Assembly: GCA_023664665.1 (NCBI GenBank)
Contig: JAMPEY010000004.1
Location: 62,001-126,000, forward strand
Source: Lachnoclostridium sp.
Lineage (GTDB): Bacteria > Bacillota > Clostridia > Lachnospirales > Lachnospiraceae
Direction: 5' to 3'
Length of the DNA stretch: 64,000 nucleotides
Part shown: piece after piece, positions 34,882-43,842 of the stretch
Layout of the letters: every line of letters begins with the position of its first letter
Position numbering within the stretch: position 1 is the first letter of the stretch
Notes under the pieces: generated by a model
Seen by the model: only the letters and a program-made list of their open reading frames with translations
The model's database searches: none
Told to the model about the DNA's origin: nothing
Made by a program: the position numbers and the translations under genes

Positions 34882-36540
34882 TTATACTACTTTCCCGGCT
34901 TTTATTAAATATTGATAAACCTCAAAATTATCCTCTGCGGCAACACCCGGAAGCTTTAACAATGCATCCAGCATCATCCTGTCTTCTTCACTCAAATCTC
35001 CTGAAGTTCTCCGTTTTGTAACTGCCTCAATCCCATACCCGCATTCCTTAAACATTAAAACAATTTCATATAGCGTGAAAAAGCGCAAATGGGTTCTGTC
35101 AAGTATTCCGCTGTCTGCATAAGAGAACTTCCCCCTCAACAATTCCAGAATGACAGAATAATGCAAAATATTAGGAATGCTTGCAAGTATAAAGCCGGAT
35201 GGTTTTAAATATTTCTTTATGTACATAAGTACCTTTCGAGGGTCATAAAGATGCTCCAGCACATCCCCAAAAATAATATAATCAAAAGACCCCTCCGGAT
35301 ACCAAAGGGACATCTTCTCAATATTTCCCTGTTCAACAGAAGGCAGATAATTTTTCGCTATATGAACCACCCTATCGGATAATTCGATACCATAAACCTC
35401 TGCATTAGGATATCTGTTTTGTATATGCCCAAGCGTAGCTCCCATGCCGCATCCGATTTCCAAAACCTTAATGGGAGCATCTTCCTCTTCCTCAATATAA
35501 GCCGTCAACTCCCGCCGCTCATTAGAGTAATATTGACCGTCAAATCCCCATTTCTGCCTAAACTTAAGGGCATTTGATTCCATTAGACGATTATATCCCG
35601 AAACATCCTTAGAAAAGCTACGGCTTCCAAAATGAAAAATAAAAGCATTTCGACATAGTAAAAGTTGATATCCTGATTGCATTAACCGATAAGATAAATC
35701 AATATCCTCAAAATTGCCGGGACTAAACCTCTCGTCCAAATGCCCCACTGCATCCAAAGCTTCTCTCTTTATCAAAAAAGCAAATCCGATTAAACAAAGT
35801 TTTTTCTCATATGGATGCCTCATGGGAACATTATGCTTTCCGGCATAATTCATATACTCTTCCACAGATGCAAACTTTTCTGTAATGGTCTGATTATTCC
35901 CCGCGTAATTGGTGACACTTCCGGTTCCGCCTACGGATGCATTCTCGTATAACCCCATTCTAAGCCAAAATATGGAATTAGATGCCACCACGGTATCATT
36001 ATTCAAGAGAAAAATATCATTATCGGGAGACGCTATTTTGATTCCCTGATTACAGCCTGCCGGAAACCCTGCGTTTTCCGTATTGCAAACCAACCGGATA
36101 TCCTTTTGTTCTCTCAGATAATCGGCAACGCCATCCGTGGACGCATTATCAATCACAATAATCTCTCCGTCTCTGCCGATTCCTCCATGTTCTCTCAGGC
36201 TGTCCAGACAAAGAGCCATTTCTTCTTTCGCATTATAAGATAAAATCACTACAGATACAGAGGGCACACCAAATCCTGACTCCGCCAATTGTTTTTCCGC
36301 CTGTTGTATCATGGCAAGATCTTCTGCATCATCGCAATAAAATTCCGCATTCTCAAAACACAGATATGCCTGATAAGGATTACTGTCCAGATAATATTCT
36401 CCCAACATAAAATACAGTTCATAATTTGCATAATTATTCTGTAAACCTTTTTGAACCCATGACAACATTCCTTCCTCATCACCTTGGCTGCGGCATTTGT
36501 CCGCCTCCAAAATCATCTGCACATCCGTTGCCTTATTCAT
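34882..36540 (-). CDS. GT2 glycosyltransferase fused to a class I methyltransferase
   Basis: A 552-residue protein. Residues 1-105 are TPR-like and clearly paralogous to the N-terminus of the large FkbH fusion (shared NYELYFMLGEYYLDSNPYQAYLCFENA). Residues ~110-360 are a GT2 domain (VSVVILSYNA, IIVIDNASTDGVADYL, IFLLNNDTVV, FEDIDLSYRLMQSGY). Residues ~370-540 are a SAM methyltransferase (VLEIGCGMGATLGHIQNRYPNAEVYGIELS, FDYIIFGDVLEHLYDP, LKPSGFILASIPN). Such GT2-methyltransferase fusions decorate chain ends. I place the start at ATG 36540; the frame continues to a TTG at 36555. It overlaps or abuts the GT4-like gene upstream. Confidence 0.85.
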   Translation of the reverse strand: MNKATDVQMILEADKCRSQGDEEGMLSWVQKGLQNNYANYELYFMLGEYYLDSNPYQAYLCFENAEFYCDDAEDLAMIQQAEKQLAESGFGVPSVSVVILSYNAKEEMALCLDSLREHGGIGRDGEIIVIDNASTDGVADYLREQKDIRLVCNTENAGFPAGCNQGIKIASPDNDIFLLNNDTVVASNSIFWLRMGLYENASVGGTGSVTNYAGNNQTITEKFASVEEYMNYAGKHNVPMRHPYEKKLCLIGFAFLIKREALDAVGHLDERFSPGNFEDIDLSYRLMQSGYQLLLCRNAFIFHFGSRSFSKDVSGYNRLMESNALKFRQKWGFDGQYYSNERRELTAYIEEEEDAPIKVLEIGCGMGATLGHIQNRYPNAEVYGIELSDRVVHIAKNYLPSVEQGNIEKMSLWYPEGSFDYIIFGDVLEHLYDPRKVLMYIKKYLKPSGFILASIPNILHYSVILELLRGKFSYADSGILDRTHLRFFTLYEIVLMFKECGYGIEAVTKRRTSGDLSEEDRMMLDALLKLPGVAAEDNFEVYQYLIKAGKVV

Positions 36541-36551
36541 GTCCATATCCC

Positions 36552-38102
36552 TCAACTTTTTGAAATATTTGCCTCCATGCAGTCATTAATCTTCTCTAGC
36601 ATTGCCTCAACATATTGCACCATCTTAGTTTCTGTATTGGATTCTGCTTTTTTACCTGCCAACTTTTTTAATTCCGCATAATATGCTTTGTCATTCATGC
36701 AAGCACTCACTCTACTCTCCATCGCCGAATAAGTCTCTACAATAAACTCGTCGCCCGCATGGTAAGCAACATCACAATCAGGCAGTGTTACAACCGGAAT
36801 ACCGGCTACCAATGCCATTTGAGAACTGAATCCACCGCCCCCCCGCTTGGGATTCATATAAAAGTCCATCATTGAATAAATCCCCATTAAATCCGTGCAA
36901 TATCCCAAATAAAAAATCCGGCTTTGATAGGATGCCTCAAAAAAGTAATCTTTCAGCCTTTCAACATCTCCGATAACCACAAAAACCGCTTCCTCATTGT
37001 CATCCAAAATGTGTTTCATAGTCTGAATAAACTCCAAATCAATCTCTGTGTCCAAACGATTCCCTACTATTGCAATCAGGAACTTATCTTCTGGCATTTC
37101 GAACTCTGTTCGAATATAGGTATTTGGGCTTTTGTCTATCAACACAGGCATTTTTTCTTCCATAAATATTTGAGTCTGTCCATTCCGGACAGTTACTCGC
37201 TCATATTCCTCCTCCATTTCTTCTAATCTGCCTAACCTTACCAATATCTGCGCCTCTGAAACCGGACAGGCAAGGGACACCTCCATAGCGGCAACCGTCG
37301 TGAATTCTCCTGCCAGATCCGCTACCGGATTTTCCATCCCTACATTAAACACAAACAAAGGATTCCATGCATGGATTAATTCCAGCATCATATAGTATTC
37401 CTTGATATTAATTGCTGACATATTCACTTGATATCCGTGAAAAATTGCATCTTTATATTCCAAACGCATGGGCATTTTTTCAAATTCTTTCCTTGCGTTC
37501 TCCCTGCTTTCGTCTTGCCAATATCCGTCCGGAAGCCCGCCGTCACATGGGCACACAAATATCAGTAGTTCATAGTCCAACCTTTCCTGCAGGATATAAG
37601 CAAAATCCAACACCATCTTTGTTGGTGCGTGTAAAACAGACAAAAGCTGTCCTGTCATAATAATAATTTTTCTTTTGTTGCGCTTTTCTAGCGGTAAGAA
37701 CCCATAATCTATGCTACCTAAAGTAATGTTATACTTATCTACATTCTTCTTATGCAGTAAGCGTTTTTTCTCATAACATGTTTTAATATTTACTATTACC
37801 TGCCACTCCATCATACTTCCCCAATACCAATTATAATCCATTTGGAGCATGCAATCAAGAATAGCATCCTTAAATTCAGGCGCCGTCAAATACTTTATAA
37901 GTATGGAATGCACATAAATAAAGGTTTGATTGTCTAACTGAGACCTTAACATATCACATATGCTCTCTTGCTCATCTTGTGAAAAAGCGTGATATATTTT
38001 TTCCAATTCCCCAAATTGTGCTTCCCTCTCCTTCGCTTCCATTTCCGAAAAGCGAACGCATAAGACTAATGCTTGTTGTAACCAATCTGCTGTACTATAC
38101 AT
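36552..38102 (-). CDS. GT4-like glycosyltransferase (GT-B fold)
   Basis: A 516-residue protein. The C-terminal half has AIVGNRLDTEIDLEFIQTMKHILDDNEEAVFVVIGDVERLK near residue 335, RIFYLGYCTDLMGIYSMMDFYMNPKRGGGGFSSQMALVAGIPVVTLPDC near residue 390, which carries the GT-B donor-site pattern (Gly-rich loop, P-V-V-T). The N-terminal half is less conserved and includes IIIMTGQLLSVLHAPTKMVLDFAYILQ. RGGGG (plus strand 36838-36844) is a G7 tract. GAGGAG precedes ATG 38102. Nearest annotated neighbours are divergent: the single plus-strand gene of the island starts at 38258. Confidence 0.8.
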   Translation of the reverse strand: MYSTADWLQQALVLCVRFSEMEAKEREAQFGELEKIYHAFSQDEQESICDMLRSQLDNQTFIYVHSILIKYLTAPEFKDAILDCMLQMDYNWYWGSMMEWQVIVNIKTCYEKKRLLHKKNVDKYNITLGSIDYGFLPLEKRNKRKIIIMTGQLLSVLHAPTKMVLDFAYILQERLDYELLIFVCPCDGGLPDGYWQDESRENARKEFEKMPMRLEYKDAIFHGYQVNMSAINIKEYYMMLELIHAWNPLFVFNVGMENPVADLAGEFTTVAAMEVSLACPVSEAQILVRLGRLEEMEEEYERVTVRNGQTQIFMEEKMPVLIDKSPNTYIRTEFEMPEDKFLIAIVGNRLDTEIDLEFIQTMKHILDDNEEAVFVVIGDVERLKDYFFEASYQSRIFYLGYCTDLMGIYSMMDFYMNPKRGGGGFSSQMALVAGIPVVTLPDCDVAYHAGDEFIVETYSAMESRVSACMNDKAYYAELKKLAGKKAESNTETKMVQYVEAMLEKINDCMEANISKS

Positions 38103-38257
38103 TTGCTGTTCTCCTCTACTTGCCTCTCAAATTCCTTATTATTGAGTTTTCCGCCTTTAATTTACAATGAGCAACTTCTTTCTGTTCAAACCTCATAGTT
38201 TATGGTAAAATCATAATGTTACTATTACTATTTTATTACTTCACTCCGGAGGATGCA

Positions 38258-39433
38258 ATGACCATTTTATTTTACCGCTACGGCAACATCTGTGAACCTG
38301 ATTTAATCACTGCTTTCCAAGACTTTGGCATTACTGTGGCAGAAGAAACCGCAGAAATGTCTAATAAAAATCTCCCCCCCGCAAAATGCGTGGAGCTTGT
38401 GAGTCATTCCTTGGACACCCTGCATCCGCTCTTTGTGTTCAGCATCAATTTTTTCCCTGCCGTTGCGGAAGTATGCCATCTTTACAAAGTTCTTTACCTA
38501 TGCTGGACGGTTGATTCTCCCGTACCGGAGCTTTTTTCCAAATCCATCCTACATGACACCAACCGCATTTTTCTTTTTGACAAGGCGCAATATGATGATT
38601 TTGCCCCTTTCAATCCTGACTGTATTTTTCATCTGCCTCTGGCATCCTGCACGGAACGCTTTGACAAAATCACCACATCCATTTCCGCCTCGGAGCGTGC
38701 CAAATACAACAATGATATCTCTTTTGTAGGTTCCTTGTATACGGAGAAAAACCGCCTACGCCGCCTACCGGCTCTGCCGGATTATATCTCCGGCTATATA
38801 AATGGTATTGTAGAAGCTTCCCTAAAAATCTACGGCTACAACTTTATGGAAGATATCCTTACCGATGATATTGTTAACAGTATCCACACTGCCGATTCTT
38901 CCTTCTTTTCCTTAGAAAACACGGTTGCTCCATCAGAGCGTTATGTAACAGCACATGAATATATCGGCATTCAGGCTGCCGAAACGGAGCGCATCCGCAC
39001 TTTAAATAAACTGGCAGAACACTTCCCGGTGGATCTCTATACCAGAAGTGACCCTTCTCCTCTGAAGAATGTCCATGTCCATGGCGGTATCAAAACCTTA
39101 ACAGAAATGCCCAAGGTGTTTCATTTGAGTAAAATCAACCTCAACATGACCATCCGCCCCATCCAGACCGGTCTGCCCTTACGCATCTTTGACATTCTCG
39201 GATGCGGCGGCTTCCTTATGACCAATTACCAGCCGGAGCTGACGGAGCATTTTGAAATCGGTGTGGATTTGGAAGCCTATGCAAGCCTTGATGAGTTAGT
39301 GGATAAGTGTTCTTATTATCTGGCTCACGATTCAAAACGGCAGAAAATTGCAGAAACCGGATATCAAAAGGTAAAAGAATCACACACCTATCAGAAAAGA
39401 CTGACGGAAATGCTGCGAATCGTCTCCGGTTAA
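38258..39433 (+). CDS. CgeB/DUF3880-like glycosyltransferase
   Basis: A 391-residue GT-B-like protein and the only plus-strand gene in the island. The N-terminal half has ILFYRYGNICEPDLITAFQDFGI, the middle VFSINFFPAVAEVCHLYKVLYLCWTVDSPVP; the C-terminal half has SKINLNMTIRPIQTGLPLRIFDILGCGGFLMTNYQPELTEHFEIG and a C-terminal helix ESHTYQKRLTEML. The same architecture and the phrases NLN(I/M)T.R.IQTG.PLR.FDI.GCGGFL occur in the gene at 42574. The start at 38258 is supported by GGAGGA. C7 (38374-38380) encodes LPPA. Its stop TAA overlaps the convergent stop of the MAF gene through a shared TTAA. Confidence 0.82.
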   Translation: MTILFYRYGNICEPDLITAFQDFGITVAEETAEMSNKNLPPAKCVELVSHSLDTLHPLFVFSINFFPAVAEVCHLYKVLYLCWTVDSPVPELFSKSILHDTNRIFLFDKAQYDDFAPFNPDCIFHLPLASCTERFDKITTSISASERAKYNNDISFVGSLYTEKNRLRRLPALPDYISGYINGIVEASLKIYGYNFMEDILTDDIVNSIHTADSSFFSLENTVAPSERYVTAHEYIGIQAAETERIRTLNKLAEHFPVDLYTRSDPSPLKNVHVHGGIKTLTEMPKVFHLSKINLNMTIRPIQTGLPLRIFDILGCGGFLMTNYQPELTEHFEIGVDLEAYASLDELVDKCSYYLAHDSKRQKIAETGYQKVKESHTYQKRLTEMLRIVSG

Positions 39434-40926
39434 ACCAAATGATGTGTTCCTTCAATTTTGGCGCCGCAATCTGACAGATTATAAAACTTTACCTGCGGAT
39501 ATTCTTTTATTTTACGCTCAATCCACTTGCGGAAGCCTATAAGGGAGTAGTCTGCATATACGACCTTTCCGTCCACGGACTCCACCGGCTCCATGGCGGA
39601 AGTATCTACTTTTCTGCTATTCATTGTGCCGCTGGCATGGGAACGCTCCTCCGGATAAGACAAATCCGCGCCAACAAAATAAACCTCTTTTGCCCCTAAC
39701 TGCAAAACAATATCCAAACATAAGGTTAGAACAGACCCCCCCGTTTCGTAGAGTCTGTATCCGAACTTTCCCGCACACCTCTCGGCAGCTTCATAGTCCT
39801 TTTGATAGGCAATGTATTTTTCTCCGCCATAATTTGCAGCCATCCCCCAATACGCCGTAGAATCTACAATTAGCGGAACTTTTTCATTATCCACTCCCAT
39901 AAGCTGTTCCATGGTAATTTCATTATCATCTAAAGCCACCACATAATCCGGCACAATTCCTGCATCAAGAAGTTTCTTCCACACTCTGGCCACAGCAACT
40001 ATAATCTTCTCTCCGGAAACTTTTTTCAAAAAATCCAGACTATGATCCAAAGAAGGTCCCGCTGCTACCAATACAACCTCCCTGCCTTGAATAAATGGTT
40101 CCACTTCATCTACATTATGGCTGCAATGCTTTTGATTACTTCTGAAATTTATGGTCAACGAATCCCTCTGATTTACCATGCTGTTCCAACTGATAAAAAA
40201 ACGGGTCAATCTGTCCTTAAGAGGATTCTCCTGTATTTTTTTGACAGACGGTAAATGCAGCAAAATTCCTGTATCATGTTTTGTGTCATGCCGGGATAAG
40301 TATCTTACAAATTTTTCACCTGTTTTGTCCACAACATAAGTAATGCATTCTTTGGGAATGTTGTCCAAAACACCACATTCCGCCGCCAGCTTGAACATCT
40401 CCTCATCTTCCTCAAAAACCGTAATCTGTACGGCACCCTTTGCTGCCTCATACAATCGTACCACATGATATCCTAATCCAATCCCCCAGACCACATAAAT
40501 TTCTTTATTGGGGTCAAAACAATGTTCTACCAGAACCCGGGCTTCCTCCATAGGATTGCAGTTTCCGTGAAGATAGAGATTCGTGGGAAGATGCCTGACG
40601 GTCAAATAGCCTGAGGATGTGCTTTCCAGACAATAATCTTCCCGGATATCCGGCTCTTTCGGAACAATCATTCCTTTTATCAACGGCAACAAGGTTTCTT
40701 CCAATAAATCCGCCAGCAGAAGCATGTCTGCCTGCTCCAATGCCTGCATCATCTGCTGAAAAAGCGTTTTTACAGAATCCTCATTCATCCGAGCGATAAT
40801 TTCAGAATCTTTTTGTATTTCCTGCAGTAGTTTATTAAAGCGCATACTCCCTGCTAAATAGTCTTGAATGCGCAGATAATATATGATTTCCTGTATTTGC
40901 ATGATAAGACCTGATTTGTTGTCCAT
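39430..40926 (-). CDS. MAF-type (DUF115) flagellin glycosyltransferase, copy 1
   Basis: A 498-residue motility-associated factor protein. The N-terminal half includes GYLTVRHLPTNLYLHGNCNPMEEARVLVE; the DUF115 core begins near residue 255 with VVLVAAGPSLDHSLDFLKKVSGEKIIVAVARVWKKLLDAGIVPDYVVALD, followed by ETGGSVLTLCLDIVLQLGAKEVYFVGADLSYPEERSHASGT near residue 395. MAF proteins transfer nonulosonates to Ser/Thr of flagellin before secretion. GGS (plus strand 39736-39742) is a G7 tract. The start is ambiguous between GTG 40941 and ATG 40926. It lies 44 bp from MAF copy 2. Confidence 0.9.
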   Translation of the reverse strand: MDNKSGLIMQIQEIIYYLRIQDYLAGSMRFNKLLQEIQKDSEIIARMNEDSVKTLFQQMMQALEQADMLLLADLLEETLLPLIKGMIVPKEPDIREDYCLESTSSGYLTVRHLPTNLYLHGNCNPMEEARVLVEHCFDPNKEIYVVWGIGLGYHVVRLYEAAKGAVQITVFEEDEEMFKLAAECGVLDNIPKECITYVVDKTGEKFVRYLSRHDTKHDTGILLHLPSVKKIQENPLKDRLTRFFISWNSMVNQRDSLTINFRSNQKHCSHNVDEVEPFIQGREVVLVAAGPSLDHSLDFLKKVSGEKIIVAVARVWKKLLDAGIVPDYVVALDDNEITMEQLMGVDNEKVPLIVDSTAYWGMAANYGGEKYIAYQKDYEAAERCAGKFGYRLYETGGSVLTLCLDIVLQLGAKEVYFVGADLSYPEERSHASGTMNSRKVDTSAMEPVESVDGKVVYADYSLIGFRKWIERKIKEYPQVKFYNLSDCGAKIEGTHHLV

Positions 40927-40970
40927 AACACATTCTGCCACTTTCTACTTTCTCTCATACTATTACTGTA

Positions 40971-42536
40971 CTATGCTTCACATTTTTCCTGCTCCAATTT
41001 CTTTATTGCTTCCTCATAGGATTTGGTACCGGCAAGCTTTGCGCCGATTTGGGACATATTATAAAAAGTAATTTGGCTTGCCTCCTTGAATAAGGTCTGA
41101 ACCTCCTCATAATATAACTTCATTATTTTATCCGTGTATACCGTCTCGCCGTTCACTCCTTCCAGCGGAATCATCCCTTCCAAGGAAACTTTTTTCCGTT
41201 GGGCGGTTCCCTCGGCATGGGTAACACCACCCGGATATGCCATATCCACCCCTACCAGATAGACATTTTCGGCGCCAAATCGGGATGCCGCTATAATCGC
41301 CATATTCGTCACTGTACCTCCCACTCCCCATGCATCCTCATATTTTTCTTTCAAAGGATATCCGATTGCCGTTTCCATTCCTGCCAAGGGAACAAAATAT
41401 TTTTCTCCCTGATAAGCTGCCGCAAGCTTCCAATAGGTAAGTAAGCTAAGCAACAGAGGAACCTTTTGATCCTCTAGTCCCTCCATTTGTAACTGATAAA
41501 TCGGTGGATCCGGCTCCAAAATGGCGACCAAATCCGGCGTAATATCATTTTGAATCAATTTCTTGAATACAGTCCCTACGGCAATTAAAGTCTTCTTTCC
41601 TTGATTCTCCCGAAGAAATTCCAAATTATCATCCACGGAAGGTCCCCCCGCAATAATGATAAAATCTTTTTTCAATTTAGAGGTATCAAACTCCGATATC
41701 ATTTTACCGTTTGATCTGAGGTTATTCCAATAGTTGATTGCCACATCCTTCTTATGCATATAATGTGAACTATACTCTATCTTAACGGTCTCCAGAATCG
41801 GTCGGATGTCATCCGCCTCATTTTTCAGAGCCGGCTCAAACAAATAGGCTCCTGCATCTTCCTCCAAGGCACTGTTTAAAAAAGGACGCGGATCCTCATC
41901 TATCACCACCTTGAGATTTTCCTCCGGTATCCAATCCAACACCCCGTATTGCTTGGCATATTGCACCATTCTGGGATCCTTTTCGTAAACATTCAGCAGG
42001 AGGGAACCGCCGGATACCTCATACATTTGATATATCAGGTATCCCAATCCGCATCCCCTGATAGAATATTGCCTTTCCCGTGGATCATAAATACAGTCCG
42101 CAAGCTGTCTGGCTTCCCACATAGGATCTACGGTACTATGAAAATAGAATTTCCTCTCTAAATCCCGCAAAGTCAAAAAACCGGATACGGAAGTTTCAAA
42201 TTGATAATCCCCCTCGTCATTTTCCACGCAGATATCACCCCATTGTCTCATGCTGTCCTCTAACAATGGCAAGATTTTATGTTCAAAGAGATCGGCTACC
42301 AGCGCAGGATCATTCCCGACATCAGAAACTTTCTTTACCATACTCCACATTTCTTTTCCCTTTGCCAGATCATACTGCACATACCGCTTGCATACATTGC
42401 ATAGTTTTTGCAATAATTCATCCGCTTTGTCAACCAAATGCACCAGATCATTCCTTCGGGCGTATTGTACCACCTGCTTTAATTCGCATATCAATCTTGC
42501 ATCCTGATAGATTTCTTCCAAAAAAGCCTCCGCCAT
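40971..42536 (-). CDS. MAF-type (DUF115) flagellin glycosyltransferase, copy 2
   Basis: A 521-residue MAF protein, paralogous to the neighbour. GFLTLRDLERKFYFHSTVDPMWEARQLAD near residue 125 corresponds to the N-terminal domain, and FIIIAGGPSVDDNLEFLRENQGKKTLIAVGTVFKKLIQNDITPDLVAILEPD near residue 290 to the DUF115 core, with GGTVTNMAIIAASRFGAENVYLVGVDMAYPGGVTHAEGTA near residue 415. Two MAF genes beside two flagellin genes suggest that each transfers a different sugar or targets different residues; this is inference. GGGAGG precedes ATG 42536. Confidence 0.92.
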   Translation of the reverse strand: MAEAFLEEIYQDARLICELKQVVQYARRNDLVHLVDKADELLQKLCNVCKRYVQYDLAKGKEMWSMVKKVSDVGNDPALVADLFEHKILPLLEDSMRQWGDICVENDEGDYQFETSVSGFLTLRDLERKFYFHSTVDPMWEARQLADCIYDPRERQYSIRGCGLGYLIYQMYEVSGGSLLLNVYEKDPRMVQYAKQYGVLDWIPEENLKVVIDEDPRPFLNSALEEDAGAYLFEPALKNEADDIRPILETVKIEYSSHYMHKKDVAINYWNNLRSNGKMISEFDTSKLKKDFIIIAGGPSVDDNLEFLRENQGKKTLIAVGTVFKKLIQNDITPDLVAILEPDPPIYQLQMEGLEDQKVPLLLSLLTYWKLAAAYQGEKYFVPLAGMETAIGYPLKEKYEDAWGVGGTVTNMAIIAASRFGAENVYLVGVDMAYPGGVTHAEGTAQRKKVSLEGMIPLEGVNGETVYTDKIMKLYYEEVQTLFKEASQITFYNMSQIGAKLAGTKSYEEAIKKLEQEKCEA

Positions 42537-42573
42537 ATTTGTATGCCTCCCATTATGTTCACTTTTTATTCTT

Positions 42574-43767
42574 TTAGGACCAATAATCTTCTATATAAGC
42601 ACACATATCTTTTATCCTGTGAAAATAAGTGTGTTCTTTCTTTACATTCGCTCTGCCGTTTTCTGCAATCCGGCGGCGCTCAGTCTCATGTTGCAAGTAA
42701 AATGCCGCCTTATCCACTGCCTCCTCACTGCTCTCATACAGCACTAAGTCTTCCTCCGGCTCAAAGTATTCCAGAAAATCTTCCTGCCAGTTCGATAACA
42801 GAAAACCTCCGCATCCCATAATGTCAAATGCCCGTAGGGGAATCCCTGTCTGTATGCTGCGCAGGGTAATATTTAAATTAATCTTGCTGTTATGATATAC
42901 ATATGGCGCTTCCGCATAATAGTCCGCCTTTCCCCTCACATCCGCATGGGGAATCCGGGCTTTTTCCGGCGTATACACACAGGTATGGAAGCGTTCCGCC
43001 ATCTGCTCAAGCAAGGTATGCCTGTCCAATGCTGTTACCTGTCGCAGAAGATAATAGTTGGCATATACCCATTCAATGGTTTCCAATCCGTCTCCTGCAA
43101 TCAGATAAGGACAAAGTCTGTCAATCTGCTCCACCAAATCCGGCATTTCCTCTAAAATCTCCTGAAGAAACTGATATCCGTACACTTTCCTCTGTGCCTG
43201 AATCAGTCCGTCAATCAGTCCTTTATAATACCCCGTCAAATCCTTCATTTTCCGAAAAGGATTGTGGAAATCTTCACTATATAAAGACCCTACAAAAGCT
43301 GCGTCACATTGATAATGGGATTTATTATATTTTTTCTTCAACATATCCTCATAATCATCTTCCGGAGCCGCCATGGGAAGATAATACACATTGCCATATC
43401 CCATATTCCGCAATTCCCGTACCGTATGAGAGTCAAACACAAAAACAAAATTCGTATCAAATTCCAATGTTTTGGAATAAAGCTGCGCAAAAGGGCTGTC
43501 ATAAGTCCAGGAAACATAGGGAAGCCGACATGCCTTACAGGCAATGGCAGCCACGGGAAAATAATTTACCGTAAATACACAGGCATATTCCCTGCCCAAT
43601 ATCAAATGCACCAGTTTCTCTGTGTACTCCGCATCGTTTCTGGTATCGATTTTGTCTCTGGGAAAAGCTTCTCTTATCACGGCATATCCCGCTTTTTGAA
43701 ATGCTCGAATGATAAAGGGTGTGCCAAAGCTGTGCCATTCTAAAAACAATATGGTATTCTTTTTCAT
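42574..43767 (-). CDS. CgeB/DUF3880-like glycosyltransferase, paralogue of the 38258 gene
   Basis: A 397-residue protein. ILFLEWHSFGTPFIIRAFQKAGYAVI at the start, FTVNYFPVAAIACKACRLPYVSWTYDSPFAQLYSKTL near residue 65, then CDAAFVGSLYSE and the C-terminal donor-site motif INLNITLRSIQTGIPLRAFDIMGCGGFLLSNWQEDFLEYFEPEEDLVLY near residue 295. The same scheme as the plus-strand gene at 38258. It starts 76 bp from the flagellin stop, with a bidirectional-looking terminator between. It is the gene nearest to flagellin and a likely second-sugar transferase. Confidence 0.85.
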   Translation of the reverse strand: MKKNTILFLEWHSFGTPFIIRAFQKAGYAVIREAFPRDKIDTRNDAEYTEKLVHLILGREYACVFTVNYFPVAAIACKACRLPYVSWTYDSPFAQLYSKTLEFDTNFVFVFDSHTVRELRNMGYGNVYYLPMAAPEDDYEDMLKKKYNKSHYQCDAAFVGSLYSEDFHNPFRKMKDLTGYYKGLIDGLIQAQRKVYGYQFLQEILEEMPDLVEQIDRLCPYLIAGDGLETIEWVYANYYLLRQVTALDRHTLLEQMAERFHTCVYTPEKARIPHADVRGKADYYAEAPYVYHNSKINLNITLRSIQTGIPLRAFDIMGCGGFLLSNWQEDFLEYFEPEEDLVLYESSEEAVDKAAFYLQHETERRRIAENGRANVKKEHTYFHRIKDMCAYIEDYWS

Positions 43768-43793
43768 ATTTATACCCTGCGAAAAATTATTAT

Positions 43794-43823
43794 AAAAAGG
43801 GCTGACGATACGCCAGCCCTTTT
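43794..43823 (-). terminator. Rho-independent terminator after flagellin 1
   Basis: AAAAGGGCTG and CAGCCCTTTT pair around a 9-base loop, with T-rich sequence on both sides. It lies between the flagellin stop (43843) and the start of the GT gene (43767), so it ends the flagellin transcript and separates it from the island. Confidence 0.85.
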
Positions 43824-43842
43824 AAAAGTTCGTTCAAATTTA

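Noticed and set aside
34870..34890. TATAAT upstream of the DUF6492-like gene as a promoter.
   Set aside because: There is no acceptable -35 at 16-18 bp; the -10-like sequence overlaps the end of the previous gene.
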